Source: Acidimicrobiaceae bacterium
Lineage (GTDB): Bacteria > Actinomycetota > Acidimicrobiia > Acidimicrobiales > RAAP-2
DNA: 33,847 nt
Assembly (NCBI GenBank): GCA_003162395.1
Contig: PMON01000036.1
Coordinates: 609 to 34,455, forward strand
Direction of reading: 5' to 3'
Shown here one piece after another: positions 7,283-15,372 of the stretch. The notes beneath the pieces are model-generated. The model was given only the letters and a program-made list of their open reading frames with translations. It was not told the DNA's origin and ran no database searches. A program made the translations under genes and the position numbers. Each line of letters begins with the position of its first letter. Position 1 is the first letter of the stretch.

Positions 7283-8283
7283 GACGTCACCAGCCGGGCG
7301 TCGTCGCGCCACGCGCACCACTGCGCCCACGTGTCCTCGACGCTTTTGCGTAGGGTCCGCGGGTGCCACTCCATGAGCCCGCAGAGACGCGAGACGTCGA
7401 GCGTGATTGACCGCACGTCGGTCGGGCGCGTTGGAGCCTGCTCGACCTTGATCGCCGCGCCGGTGACCTCCTCGACCAGGTGGACGACGGCGTCGAGGCG
7501 GTGGCCGACGCCCGAGCCGACGTTAACCACGAGCGCGGGGCGATCGAGGGCGCTGAGTGCGACGGCCGCCGTGGCGACGTCGGCAACGTCGACGTAGTCA
7601 CGGATCGACGAGCCGTCGCCGAAGAGTCGCACCGCTGTCCCGGTCTGTGCGCCATGCAGCAATGCCGCGATCACCCCCTGGCCGGTCCGGTGTGTCTGCG
7701 ATGCGCCGATCGCGTTGGCGACTCGGAGGATCCGCACCGGGACCTCGCGCCGCCTCGCGGCCATGAGCACGTAGCGCTCTGCTGCAAGCTTGGTGACGCC
7801 GTAAGGCGAGACCGGATGGCACTCTGCCTCCTCGTTGACCGGGAGCTCGTCGACGTCGCCGTAGATCGCCCCCCCCGATGACAGGTACGTGAACCCGATC
7901 CCTCCTCGGGCGGCGACGCGCTCCAGGAGATCGAGGAGGACCGGCAACTCCGCGTCGAACTGGGCCAGCGGGTCACTGGCAGACGCCGCGGGATGCGGCG
8001 CAGCGAGCGCGCTCACGACGTGACCGACCCCGTCGAGCACTCGCTCGAGCGTGGACGGCTCTCTCGCGTCGCCGAGCACGAGGGTTGCGCCCGCGAGCAG
8101 GGGCGCTCGGTGCCTGTCCACGTCGTGACGCGCGAGCACGATGACCTCGTGACCGACGTCGAGGAACGCACGTGCGATGGAGGATCCAATCAGGCCGGTG
8201 CCGCCGAGCACCGCGATTGCCGCCCGGGAGGTTGCATCAGTGGCGAGGTCGTCGTCGTTGGACGATCCGTCGAGGGCCGACAC
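7279..8283 (-). CDS. NAD-dependent epimerase/dehydratase (extended SDR)
   Basis: The product is about 334 aa from the GTG at 8283; the frame stays open to 8388. The N-terminal Rossmann motif is AVLGGTGLIGSSIARAF (TGxxGxxG class). A catalytic YLSSGGAIYG segment follows, with PYGVTKLAAERYVL (YxxxK: Tyr and Lys of extended SDR enzymes) and FGDGSSIRDYVDVADVATA, typical of UDP-glucose 4-epimerase and dTDP-sugar dehydratase relatives. The exact sugar nucleotide cannot be told. TATCCT lies 7 nt before the start, fitting a leaderless transcript. The stop overlaps the glycosyltransferase start, so the pair is one operon, probably making and using an activated sugar. Confidence 0.9.
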   Translation of the reverse strand: MSALDGSSNDDDLATDATSRAAIAVLGGTGLIGSSIARAFLDVGHEVIVLARHDVDRHRAPLLAGATLVLGDAREPSTLERVLDGVGHVVSALAAPHPAASASDPLAQFDAELPVLLDLLERVAARGGIGFTYLSSGGAIYGDVDELPVNEEAECHPVSPYGVTKLAAERYVLMAARRREVPVRILRVANAIGASQTHRTGQGVIAALLHGAQTGTAVRLFGDGSSIRDYVDVADVATAAVALSALDRPALVVNVGSGVGHRLDAVVHLVEEVTGAAIKVEQAPTRPTDVRSITLDVSRLCGLMEWHPRTLRKSVEDTWAQWCAWRDDARLVTS

Positions 8284-8290
8284 GGAGCCG

Positions 8291-8296
8291 AGGATA
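8291..8296 (-). promoter_or_regulatory. Probable -10 element for the epimerase-glycosyltransferase operon
   Basis: On the minus strand TATCCT ends exactly 7 nt before the GTG at 8283. The element lies in the 53-bp divergent gap shared with the GNAT gene at 8337. No clear -35 box or ribosome-binding site is seen, which fits a leaderless start. Confidence 0.45.
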
Positions 8297-8336
8297 CTCG
8301 CGACGCCGAAGTCGCCCGTCGTGGAACACTCCTGTG

Positions 8337-8843
8337 GTGCGTACGATTTACCGACTCGAGGGCGACGACTGGCAGCGACTTCGAGCAATACGGCTGCGCG
8401 CGCTTGCGGACGAGCCCGACGCCTTCGCCTCGTCGTCGGCTCGTGAGTCCGGGTACGACGAGCCCGGATGGCGTCGTCTGCTCGAACCGGGGCCGTGGTG
8501 GGTTGCGGTCGAAGATGGTGCGGACGTCGGCATCATCGCTGGTGGGACCCATCGCGATCACGACGTCCCCTGGGTCTTTTCGATGTGGGTCGACCCCAAG
8601 TGGCGCGGACTAGGCGTGGCGACGCCACTGCTCGACGTGGTCGTCGACTGGGCCACCCAACAGGGCGCGAGTCGACTTGGCCTGGACGTGGCTGACCGAG
8701 TGCCGCGAGCGAGGCGCTTCTATGAGCGATACGGCTTCGTCGTGGGGGGACGCGCCATTCTGATGCCGAGGGACTCGACGATCACGCTCGTCGAGATGTA
8801 CCTCGACCTCACCGCACCGCGGACGGTGCAGCCCTCACCGTGA
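8337..8843 (+). CDS. GNAT-family N-acetyltransferase
   Basis: The product is about 168 aa. Two adjacent GTG codons (8334, 8337) are possible starts. The domain elements are LRAIRLRALADEPDAFASS, WWVAVEDGADVGIIAGGTH, VFSMWVDPKWRGLGVATPLLDVVVDWA with the acetyl-CoA loop KWRGLGVA, and RARRFYERYGFVVGG. It is a paralogue of the GNAT at 4730-5215. It is transcribed divergently from the epimerase-glycosyltransferase operon; the gap is only 53 bp. The substrate is unknown. Confidence 0.9.
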   Translation: MRTIYRLEGDDWQRLRAIRLRALADEPDAFASSSARESGYDEPGWRRLLEPGPWWVAVEDGADVGIIAGGTHRDHDVPWVFSMWVDPKWRGLGVATPLLDVVVDWATQQGASRLGLDVADRVPRARRFYERYGFVVGGRAILMPRDSTITLVEMYLDLTAPRTVQPSP

Positions 8844-8938
8844 CCAGAGCGCTCGCAAGGAGCAGCGGCTCGCGCGGCGTTCGATGACCTGCGGCGAGCA
8901 TCTCGCGGCGGTCTATCGTCGCGCCAAGGGAGGACGCG

Positions 8939-9850
8939 ATGCCAGCTGGCGATTCGGTGAGTGCAAGCGTGCAACTGAGGGACGGACGCACCTTCGAGTA
9001 CGTGCAGGGGGGCGAGCCGGACTGCCCTGTCGTCGTCATCCACCACGGGACGCCCGGCTCGTCACTCGCGCCACCCGACCTCGTGACCGCTGCCTCAGAG
9101 CGCGGGCTGCGGCTCGTCGCGTACAGCCGTGCTGGCTACGCGTCGTCGACACGCCATGCCGGCCGCGCCATCGCCGCGGTTGCGAGCGACGTTGCCGACC
9201 TCCTCGACGCGCTCGGCGTGGAGCGGTTCGCCACGATCGGCTGGTCCGGGGGTGGCCCGCACGCGCTCGCGTGTGCGTCGTGCCTGCCAACGCGCTGCGC
9301 CGCGGCCCTCTCCGTCGCCGGCGTCGCGCCGTATCTGCCGGGTGAGTTCGACTGGACTGACGGCATGTCGCAGGACAACATCGACGAGTTCGCCCAGTCC
9401 CTCGAAGGAGGCGCCGCGCTGGACGAGGCGCTCGGCGTCTTCCGGGAATTCCTGCTCGCGCTGCGCCCCGACGACGTCAAGTCCGCGCGTGACTTGCTGG
9501 GCGACCTAGTGAGCGAGGCCGACATCCTCGCGACGACGCCGCGGATCGCGGCCTTCTTGCTCGCGAACTTCGTCCATGGCGTCGCGGACGGGACCGACGG
9601 CTGGGGCGACGACGACCAGGCCTTCGTGCGCCCGTGGGGCTTCGACGTCGATGCCATCGAGGTCCCCGTGGGCATCTGGTTCGGCGACGAGGATCTGATG
9701 GTGCCCGCCCGACACGGCGAGTGGCTCGGGAGCCACGTGCGCGGCGCTCGAGTGCGGCGATACCCCGACGACGGCCACATCTCGCTCATGATGAATCGCA
9801 GCGGCGAGCTGCTCGATGAGGTCCTCGACCTCGCAGGCGGCAAGTGGTGA
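8939..9850 (+). CDS. Alpha/beta hydrolase
   Basis: The product is 303 aa from ATG 8939, with GGAGG 5 nt upstream, one of the few classic ribosome-binding sites here. TATCGT at 8914-8919 may be its -10. The fold is clear: VVVIHHGTPGSSLAPPDLV (oxyanion-hole HG), LVAYSRAGYASS, TIGWSGGGPHALACAS (nucleophile elbow G-W-S-G-G), GIWFGDEDLMVPARHGEWL (acid residue), DDGHISLMM (catalytic His). It belongs to the proline-iminopeptidase/haloalkane-dehalogenase-like group of cytosolic hydrolases; the true substrate is open. It overlaps the ureohydrolase gene by a few bases. Confidence 0.9.
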   Translation: MPAGDSVSASVQLRDGRTFEYVQGGEPDCPVVVIHHGTPGSSLAPPDLVTAASERGLRLVAYSRAGYASSTRHAGRAIAAVASDVADLLDALGVERFATIGWSGGGPHALACASCLPTRCAAALSVAGVAPYLPGEFDWTDGMSQDNIDEFAQSLEGGAALDEALGVFREFLLALRPDDVKSARDLLGDLVSEADILATTPRIAAFLLANFVHGVADGTDGWGDDDQAFVRPWGFDVDAIEVPVGIWFGDEDLMVPARHGEWLGSHVRGARVRRYPDDGHISLMMNRSGELLDEVLDLAGGKW

Positions 9851-10857
9851 GGATCGGGAACCTCTACGGCCCGGATGCCACGTTCCTCGGGGTCCCCCCG
9901 GCTGACCTCGGTGACGAGGCGAGCTGGATCGACGCCACCGCGGTCGTCATCGGCGCCCCGTTCGACGGGGGGACGTCGCATCGGGCTGGCTGCAGGTTCG
10001 GGCCCCTCGCCATCCGCACGACGGACTACCTGCCGCACGACGGGTCGAGGCCCCACCTCGCACTCGGCGTCGACCCCCTGAAGGAGCTCGGCGTCGTCGA
10101 CGTGGGCGACATCGAGATGCCGCCCGGCGACATGGAGCGCTCGCTGCGCGCACTCGAGGCCGCGGTCGCGACGCTCGCGGGGGCAGGCAAGTTCCCGGTC
10201 ATCCTTGGCGGCGACCACACGATCGCGCTTCCCGACGTGACCGGCGTCGCGCGCCACGTCGGGTTCGGCAACGTCAGCGTCATCCACTTCGACGCGCACG
10301 CCGACACCGCGGACATGCAGATGGGGCTCCTCTACGGTCATGGGACGCCGATGCGCCGGCTCATCGAGTCAGGTGCGTGCCGAGGCGATCGCTTCTTGCA
10401 GATCGGCCTCCGCGGCTACTGGCCGGATCCCGAGACGCTGTCGTGGATGGCTGCGCAGGGGATGCGCAGCTTCGAGATGACCGAGGTCACGCGCCGTGGC
10501 CTCGACGAGGTCCTCGACGAGGCGCTGCACATCGCGACGGACGGCTGTGACGCCGTGTTTCTCTCGATCGACGTCGACGTCGTCGACCCCGGATCCGCCC
10601 CCGGTACGGGGACGCCCGAGCCCGGCGGCCTCTCGGCGCGCCAGCTCCTCGACGCGGTCCGGCGCCTCTCGATGGAGGGGCCGATCGTCGGGATCGACGT
10701 CGTCGAGGTCTCGCCCCCCTACGACAGCGCCGAGATCACGGCCTACCTCGCCAACCGCGTCGTGCTCGAGTGCCTCTCGGGCATCGCATGGCGACGTCGC
10801 GGGGAGCTCGGCTCGCCTCGGCGCTCGCCCGACGCGCCCCTCCTCGAGGGACGCTGA
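9844..10857 (+). CDS. Agmatinase/arginase-family ureohydrolase
   Basis: The product is 337 aa. It may start at GTG 9844 or GTG 9847; both overlap the end of the hydrolase gene. Binuclear manganese-site motifs are complete: GGDHT, FDAHAD, and SIDVDVVDP with the downstream GTPEPGG. The family hydrolyses a guanidino group to urea (agmatine, guanidinobutyrate or related). The substrate loop reads YGHGTPMRRL where agmatinases usually have a variant of SHGTPF, so specificity is uncertain. It ends directly against the stop of the convergent PLP decarboxylase gene (10,858) with no spacer. A decarboxylase plus a ureohydrolase is a sensible pair for polyamine or GABA formation, but the link is inferred from position only. 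Confidence 0.9.
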   Translation: MVRIGNLYGPDATFLGVPPADLGDEASWIDATAVVIGAPFDGGTSHRAGCRFGPLAIRTTDYLPHDGSRPHLALGVDPLKELGVVDVGDIEMPPGDMERSLRALEAAVATLAGAGKFPVILGGDHTIALPDVTGVARHVGFGNVSVIHFDAHADTADMQMGLLYGHGTPMRRLIESGACRGDRFLQIGLRGYWPDPETLSWMAAQGMRSFEMTEVTRRGLDEVLDEALHIATDGCDAVFLSIDVDVVDPGSAPGTGTPEPGGLSARQLLDAVRRLSMEGPIVGIDVVEVSPPYDSAEITAYLANRVVLECLSGIAWRRRGELGSPRRSPDAPLLEGR

Positions 10858-12228
10858 CTACCGCATCGAGTCGAGCACCTCGGTGACGATCCCGATGGTC
10901 GTGTCCGGGTGCAGGAACGCGAACCTCGCAACCGTCTCGCCCTCCCACTTGGATGGGGTCACCATGGCAACCTGGTCAGCGAGCAGGCGGCGGGACCACT
11001 CGTAGTAGTCACTGGCGCTCCAGCCGATGCGCCGGAACAGCACAATCGACAGCGTCGGGTCGCGGCACAGCTCGACGTGGTCCGACGCCGTGATGAGTGC
11101 GGCCGCCTCCTCGGCGGTCGACACGGCCCGGTCGATCGCGTCGGCGTACAGCGCGGTGCCGTGGACGGCCAAGGAGTACCACATGGGCATGCCGCGTGCC
11201 CGGCGCGAGAGGTGCACGGCGTAGTCCGACGGGTTCCACTCGACCTCGCCCTCGTCGTCGGGCACGTGGAGGACGTCGAGGTAGCTCGCGTGCTGGGTGT
11301 GCGTCACCCGCGCGAGTCGCGGCTCTCGATAGACGAGCGCACAGCAGTCGAGCGGGGCGAACAGCCACTTGTGCGGGTCGACGATGAACGAGTCGACGTG
11401 GCGCAGTCCCTCGAAGAGGTGACGACGCGTCGTGCTCAGCATCGCGGCTCCTCCGTAGGCGGCGTCGACGTGGTACCACATGCCCCGCTCCTTCGTGAGC
11501 TGCCCGATTCCCTCCAGCTCGTCGACGATGCCGGCGTTCGTCGTGCCGGCGGTGGCGACGACCGCGACGATCGACTCGGGGTCGTCGTCCGCGTCGAGCG
11601 CCGCCCGCAGCCCGTCCGCGCTCATCACGTGGTCTCTCGAGGTGACGATGAGGGGGTCCATCCCGAGCAGGTGCAGCGCGGACCCGACCGACGAGTGCGC
11701 CTCCCCGCTGATCGCCACGCGCAGGTGGCGGGGGTCCACTGACGGGTGGTGGCGCCGGCCGTCGTCGCGAGCCACCGCGAGCGCGGAGAGATTGCCGAGG
11801 GATCCCCCCGAGACGAAGGTGCCCCCCGAGGTGGACGGCATGCCGGCTCGCTCCGCGAGGAACGAGAGCACCTGGTTCTCCGCGACGACGATCCCGGCGG
11901 ACTCGAGGAAGCTCGTGCCGTTGAGCGACGAGCACGACACGACCATGTCGAACAGCAGCGACGCCTTGGTCGGGGCATTGGGGATGAACGCGAGGAAGCG
12001 CGGGCTGTCGATCGAGATGACGGCGGTCGCGAGCTGCGTCGCGAACAGCTCGAGCACCTTGACCGGGTCGTTGCCGTGCTCGTTGATGAGGCCCTCGATC
12101 ACCGCGGCGGGATCGTCCCGGATGCCGCCGTAGTCGAGGGGAATGGGGTCCAGCGACAGCCTGGTCCGGCAGTACTCGAGGATGGTCTCTCCCATCCCCG
12201 GCTCGTACGTGAACATCGGGTGGCTCAT
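10858..12228 (-). CDS. PLP-dependent group II amino-acid decarboxylase
   Basis: The product is 456 aa, the normal length for the aromatic-L-amino-acid/glutamate/DABA decarboxylase family. The ATG at 12228 has AAGGAG 7 nt upstream. Motifs are SGGTFVSGGSLGNLSAL (phosphate-binding cup), GEAHSSVGSAL (His stacking on PLP), ATAGTTNAGIVD, YHVDAAYGGAAML (Asp contacting the pyridine nitrogen) and VDPHKWLFAPLDCC (Schiff-base Lys). Family members decarboxylate Trp, Tyr, DOPA, Glu or diaminobutyrate; the sequence alone does not choose. The gene diverges from the esterase-like gene at 12287 and converges with the ureohydrolase gene. Confidence 0.92.
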   Translation of the reverse strand: MSHPMFTYEPGMGETILEYCRTRLSLDPIPLDYGGIRDDPAAVIEGLINEHGNDPVKVLELFATQLATAVISIDSPRFLAFIPNAPTKASLLFDMVVSCSSLNGTSFLESAGIVVAENQVLSFLAERAGMPSTSGGTFVSGGSLGNLSALAVARDDGRRHHPSVDPRHLRVAISGEAHSSVGSALHLLGMDPLIVTSRDHVMSADGLRAALDADDDPESIVAVVATAGTTNAGIVDELEGIGQLTKERGMWYHVDAAYGGAAMLSTTRRHLFEGLRHVDSFIVDPHKWLFAPLDCCALVYREPRLARVTHTQHASYLDVLHVPDDEGEVEWNPSDYAVHLSRRARGMPMWYSLAVHGTALYADAIDRAVSTAEEAAALITASDHVELCRDPTLSIVLFRRIGWSASDYYEWSRRLLADQVAMVTPSKWEGETVARFAFLHPDTTIGIVTEVLDSMR

Positions 12229-12274
12229 CGCACTCCTTGTCGCTGGCCCTCGGAACCGGCACGCAGCCGATCAG

Positions 12275-12280
12275 TACGCT
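12275..12280 (+). promoter_or_regulatory. Probable -10 element of the 12287 hydrolase gene
   Basis: TACGCT is followed by 6 nt and then the GTG start at 12287. There is no ribosome-binding site, so a leaderless transcript is likely. The element lies in the 58-bp divergent gap with the decarboxylase gene. Confidence 0.45.
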
Positions 12281-12286
12281 CGTCTC

Positions 12287-13039
12287 GTGGATATCACGTC
12301 CGAATCCGTCGTCCGGGGGATCCGCGAGCGTGCGGCGTCCATCGTAGGCAGTCACGACGAGATACCGCTCGCACTGTGGACGCCCGACGATGCTGCACCA
12401 AGGGGCCTCGTCCTGGTCGGCCACGGCGCGAGCGGCCACAAGCGCCAGGACTACGTGGTGGCCCTCGCACGCCGCCTCGTGCGGACCTGCGGCCTCGCGG
12501 TGTGCTCCATCGACGGTCCCGTGCACGGGGGACGACGGACCTCGACCGGCGTCGATCCCGCGCTCGTCCTGCTCGAGTTCGCACAGGCCTGGTCGCTCGA
12601 CTCGACCCTGACAGACGGGATGCGCCGCGACTGGTCGACCACGCTCGACGAGCTGCAGGGCCCCGAGGGGCTGGGCGACATCCCCGTCGGCTATTGGGGC
12701 ATCTCGATGGGCACGTTGCTCGGCCTGCCGTTCGTCGCGTCCGACGAGCGGGTCGAGGCGTGCGTCCTCGGGCTCGCGGGGCTCGCCGGGCCGACCGCGG
12801 CAAGGTTGGCCGACGACGCGCCAAAGGTGACGATACCGACCCTGTTCCTCGTCCAGCTGGGCGACGACCTCTTCAGCACCGAGTCGTCGCTGGCGCTGTT
12901 CGAGGCGCTCGGGAGCACCGAGAAGCGACTCTTCGCGGCACCAGGGCGACATCGCGACGTGCCATCGGACGCCTTCCAGCTCTCGGTCGACTTCCTGGCG
13001 TCGCACCTGACGGCACGGGAAGGCGAGCCCGCCAGGTGA
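12287..13039 (+). CDS. Alpha/beta hydrolase (dienelactone-hydrolase/esterase-like)
   Basis: The product is about 250 aa from GTG 12287. The frame is open upstream into the divergent gene, but that part is its antisense. It shows PRGLVLVGHGASGHKRQDYVVALARRLV (oxyanion region, GHG), AVCSIDGPVHGGR, VGYWGISMGTLLGLPFVA (nucleophile G-I-S-M-G), TLFLVQLGDDLFSTESSLALF (acid) and APGRHRDVP, in which a His could complete the triad. This order fits acyl-esterase/dienelactone-hydrolase proteins; the substrate is unknown. Its stop overlaps the methyltransferase GTG by 4 bp, so the two are coupled. Confidence 0.85.
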   Translation: MDITSESVVRGIRERAASIVGSHDEIPLALWTPDDAAPRGLVLVGHGASGHKRQDYVVALARRLVRTCGLAVCSIDGPVHGGRRTSTGVDPALVLLEFAQAWSLDSTLTDGMRRDWSTTLDELQGPEGLGDIPVGYWGISMGTLLGLPFVASDERVEACVLGLAGLAGPTAARLADDAPKVTIPTLFLVQLGDDLFSTESSLALFEALGSTEKRLFAAPGRHRDVPSDAFQLSVDFLASHLTAREGEPAR

Positions 13040-13773
13040 GCACGCGGCACGACCCGGTCGACGCCTCGATCCTCGACGAGCAGCTCGAGTACTACCGAGC
13101 ACGAGCACCCGAGTACGACGACTGGTTCGAGCGTCGCGGGAGGTTCGACAGGGGGGCTGCCGCGACTTTGGCGTGGCACGACGAGGTCGCCCTCGTGCGC
13201 GGGTGGCTCGCCACGTTCGAGCTCGCCGGCAAGGACGTCCTCGAGCTGGCCTCGGGCACGGGGATCTGGACAGCGGAGCTGGTGGCCCACGGCGCGACCG
13301 TCACCGCGGTCGATGCGGCTCCTGAGATGCTCGACCGACTGCGTCAGCGCGTGGCCGGCACCGCGATCACGACGATCGAGGCCGACCTCTTCACCTGGGA
13401 GCCGCCCCGCACCTTTGACGCAGTCGCGTCGTGCTTCTTCATGAGTCATGTCCCCGACGAGCAGTTCGATCACTTCCTCGACCTCGTCGCCGCATCCGTT
13501 CGATCAGGTGGGCTCGTGTTCCTGCTTGACTCAGCACGCAATGAGCTCTCGACCGCCGTCGATCACACGCTTCCCGCCGACGGCGATCAGACGATGCGTC
13601 GCCGCCTCGATGACGGGCGCTCGTTCCAGATCGTGAAGCGATTCCGATCAGACGATGAACTCGCGGCCGCGTGCAATCGACACGGACTCATCGTCGACGT
13701 CCGCCAAACGCCGCAGTACTTCCAGGTCGCAATGGGTGTCCGGAGTCGCACGCGCCCACGTCTCGAGCACTGA
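13036..13773 (+). CDS. SAM-dependent methyltransferase
   Basis: The product is about 245 aa with a GTG start in a GTGA overlap with the preceding hydrolase gene. Class I methyltransferase motifs are KDVLELASGTGIWTAELVAHGATVTAVDAAPEML (motif I, LASGTG, and VDAA), IEADLFTWEPPRTFDAVASCFFMSHVPD (motif II) and VAASVRSGGLVFLLDSAR (motif III). The lead-in EYYRARAPEYDDWFERRGRFD is typical of a group of small-molecule methyltransferases. The substrate is unknown. The gene ends 36 bp before the convergent SGNH gene, with a 7-bp-stem hairpin between them. Confidence 0.88.
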   Translation: MSTRHDPVDASILDEQLEYYRARAPEYDDWFERRGRFDRGAAATLAWHDEVALVRGWLATFELAGKDVLELASGTGIWTAELVAHGATVTAVDAAPEMLDRLRQRVAGTAITTIEADLFTWEPPRTFDAVASCFFMSHVPDEQFDHFLDLVAASVRSGGLVFLLDSARNELSTAVDHTLPADGDQTMRRRLDDGRSFQIVKRFRSDDELAAACNRHGLIVDVRQTPQYFQVAMGVRSRTRPRLEH

Positions 13774-13778
13774 CTACA

Positions 13779-13807
13779 GCGCTGCCTAGGTCGGGTTCAA
13801 GCAGCGC
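13779..13807. terminator. Possible bidirectional terminator hairpin
   Basis: GCGCTGC (13779-13785) pairs with GCAGCGC (13801-13807) across a 15-nt loop, in the short space between two convergent genes. The stem is only 7 bp and no U-tract is present, so this is a weak call. Confidence 0.35.
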
Positions 13808-13809
13808 GT

Positions 13810-14808
13810 CTAGAGGGCGCCCTTCAGCGCTTGGGTGAAGACCGTCGAGAGGTACTTGGCATAGGGGACCGAGACATGCTCCTGGTCGAAGTGCACCAAG
13901 TAGTTGCCGATGACGGGCGAGCAGGACTTCGTGCAGAACCAGGGAATCGTGGTGACAAAGGTGATGCCCGTCGCGTGCGCGGCTGCTCGCTCGGCGGCCT
14001 GATGGCCGAGCGCGTGGGGATTAGGACTCTTGACGGCACAGTGAGCCTGTATCGCCGTTTGATGTGCGGCGACGCACTGATCCGGGTTGTGCGTGAACGC
14101 CACGGGATCCTCGATGAGCGCGACCTTCGTGTGCCTTGTCTTGATCGTGTTGATCGTCACTTCGAGCGCGGTCGTCCACCGCTGGCTCGAGATCGGCACG
14201 TTGCCCGGAGTCGTGATCGCGTGGAATGTCCGTTCACCGAGGATGACGAGCACCGGCGAGATCTGCTTGATCCGCGCGATCGCCGCCGTTCGATACGAGC
14301 TGCAGTTGCTTGCCACCGGCGTATCCGAAAACGACATGCCAGGTATCGCCACGAGCGGGCACGTTGGCGCCCAGAACAGGTCCACCCGCATTTTTCTTGC
14401 TGTTGCCGCCGCGATCGCGTCCGGGAGCCACATGAGTGCATGTGAGTCCCCGAAGAGCACGATCGTCGACTTCGACGAGGCATCACCAAACACGCAGGGT
14501 GTGGGAGGCAGGCAGCCGAGCCCAACGGAGGGATAGGCGAATCGTGTCCAGAGCGTCAACTCAGCGGAGAGCTCTTGGGCGACCGCGGGCGACACCATCG
14601 TGATCTTGCCGGAGGCAGCGACCAGCGCCTTGACCTGCGCTGGCGTACCTGGGGCCGGCGAGGGCGAAGCCGCGGCCACGCCCAGCCAGCTCATCGTCCC
14701 CATGCAGAGCACGATGAGCGCAGCGCCGAATCGACTGAGCGGCGGCGTGCGCGAGCGCCAGAGCATTCGCCTCGAAGTTCCCTTCGTGCGACGTCCTCTT
14801 GGTCCCAT
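13810..14808 (-). CDS. Secreted or membrane-anchored SGNH-fold protein
   Basis: The product is about 332 aa from the ATG at 14808, chosen because TACGCT lies exactly 7 nt upstream. The frame remains open to 14853. After a basic start (RGRRTKGTSRR) there is one hydrophobic segment (FGAALIVLCMGTMSWLGVAAA), a signal peptide or anchor. An SGNH domain follows: TIVLFGDSHALMWLPDAI (block I, GDS) and, near the end, HFDQEHVSVPYAKYL (block V, D-x-x-H). This is the type of SGNH domain usually found fused behind acyltransferase-3 (OafA) membrane domains; here it stands alone. A role in O-acylation or deacylation of surface glycans is inferred. Six or more Cys residues in the exported part suggest disulfides. 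Confidence 0.8.
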   Translation of the reverse strand: MGPRGRRTKGTSRRMLWRSRTPPLSRFGAALIVLCMGTMSWLGVAAASPSPAPGTPAQVKALVAASGKITMVSPAVAQELSAELTLWTRFAYPSVGLGCLPPTPCVFGDASSKSTIVLFGDSHALMWLPDAIAAATARKMRVDLFWAPTCPLVAIPGMSFSDTPVASNCSSYRTAAIARIKQISPVLVILGERTFHAITTPGNVPISSQRWTTALEVTINTIKTRHTKVALIEDPVAFTHNPDQCVAAHQTAIQAHCAVKSPNPHALGHQAAERAAAHATGITFVTTIPWFCTKSCSPVIGNYLVHFDQEHVSVPYAKYLSTVFTQALKGAL

Positions 14809-14815
14809 CGTGGAC

Positions 14816-14821
14816 AGCGTA
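14816..14821 (-). promoter_or_regulatory. Probable -10 element of the SGNH gene
   Basis: On the minus strand TACGCT precedes the ATG at 14808 by exactly 7 nt. A possible -35 (TTCGAT) lies 18 nt further upstream. There is no ribosome-binding site, so the gene is probably leaderless. Confidence 0.5.
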
Positions 14822-14854
14822 CGCACCGACGATGGCGAGATCGAACCACACACT

Positions 14855-14898
14855 CACTACGTCAGGGGATCTGTCTCACTACGTCATCGGATCTGTCC
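14855..14898. repeat. 22-bp tandem direct repeat, two copies
   Basis: Units 14855-14876 and 14877-14898 share cactacgtca and ggatctgtc and differ at three of 22 positions. The repeat lies 34 bp upstream of the SGNH promoter hexamer on the divergent side. It could be a binding site for a dimeric regulator or a slippage product. Confidence 0.7.
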
Positions 14899-15148
14899 TT
14901 CTCGGCGTTGCGATTGCGTGCGTCATGAGATCGCTCCCACCAGGGACGATCGGGACAACGTCGCCACGGTCCACCTCGACCGAGGTGAGCACGACGCGCA
15001 GCGGGCCGCTCAGTGGTGGAGGCGGGTACCGTCTCAGCCGCCATCTCAGACGCGCTCACCACATGCGGGCTCACGCCGGGGTCGAGACAGCCCCCGCGTG
15101 CAGCTGCGGCAGTGGCACGCCGCAGCACAACGTGGTCCGGAGGCTGAT

Positions 15149-15190
15149 GTGTGGCAACCGAGGACTACGACATCGAGATCCTTGCCACAC
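15149..15190. repeat. 9-bp inverted repeat
   Basis: GTGTGGCAA (15149-15157) and TTGCCACAC (15182-15190) are perfect complements separated by 24 nt. The spacing is too wide for a simple operator; a transcript hairpin or looped operator pair is possible. It may also be chance. Confidence 0.45.
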
Positions 15191-15372
15191 CAGTGGCTCG
15201 AGCACGATCGAGCTGGTCCGCCAAGTCTCGTGTCACGCGGTCGGATTAATGCGATCTTGCCTGCTGCCGATGTACTGTGCGCGTCGGAGGTGCGACACGT
15301 GTCGGCGGAATATTCCAGTGGCGACTGGCAGAACCATCGGTGGGCTGCCCGCCACGAACAGGTCGTGGCCTC

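Larger units (their letters stand above)
14822..15372. other. About 550 bp without a supported gene
   Basis: Reading frames are open here in several directions, but none shows recognisable protein motifs. The stretch holds a 22-bp tandem repeat (14855-14898) and a 9-bp inverted repeat (15149-15190). It also holds TACTGT at 15273-15278, which may be a -10 for the downstream membrane gene. It separates two divergently transcribed cell-surface genes, so it probably contains both promoters. Confidence 0.5.

Noticed and set aside
7283-7369. Longer N-terminus for the GT4 protein
   Set aside because: It would overlap the epimerase gene by 90 bp and is Arg-rich. The GTGA overlap at 7279-7282 is the usual coupling in this window.
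11009-13108. Very long minus-strand frame (699 codons) across the decarboxylase and hydrolase genes
   Set aside because: Its composition is Arg/Gly-rich shadow coding of two well-supported genes; no motif is present.
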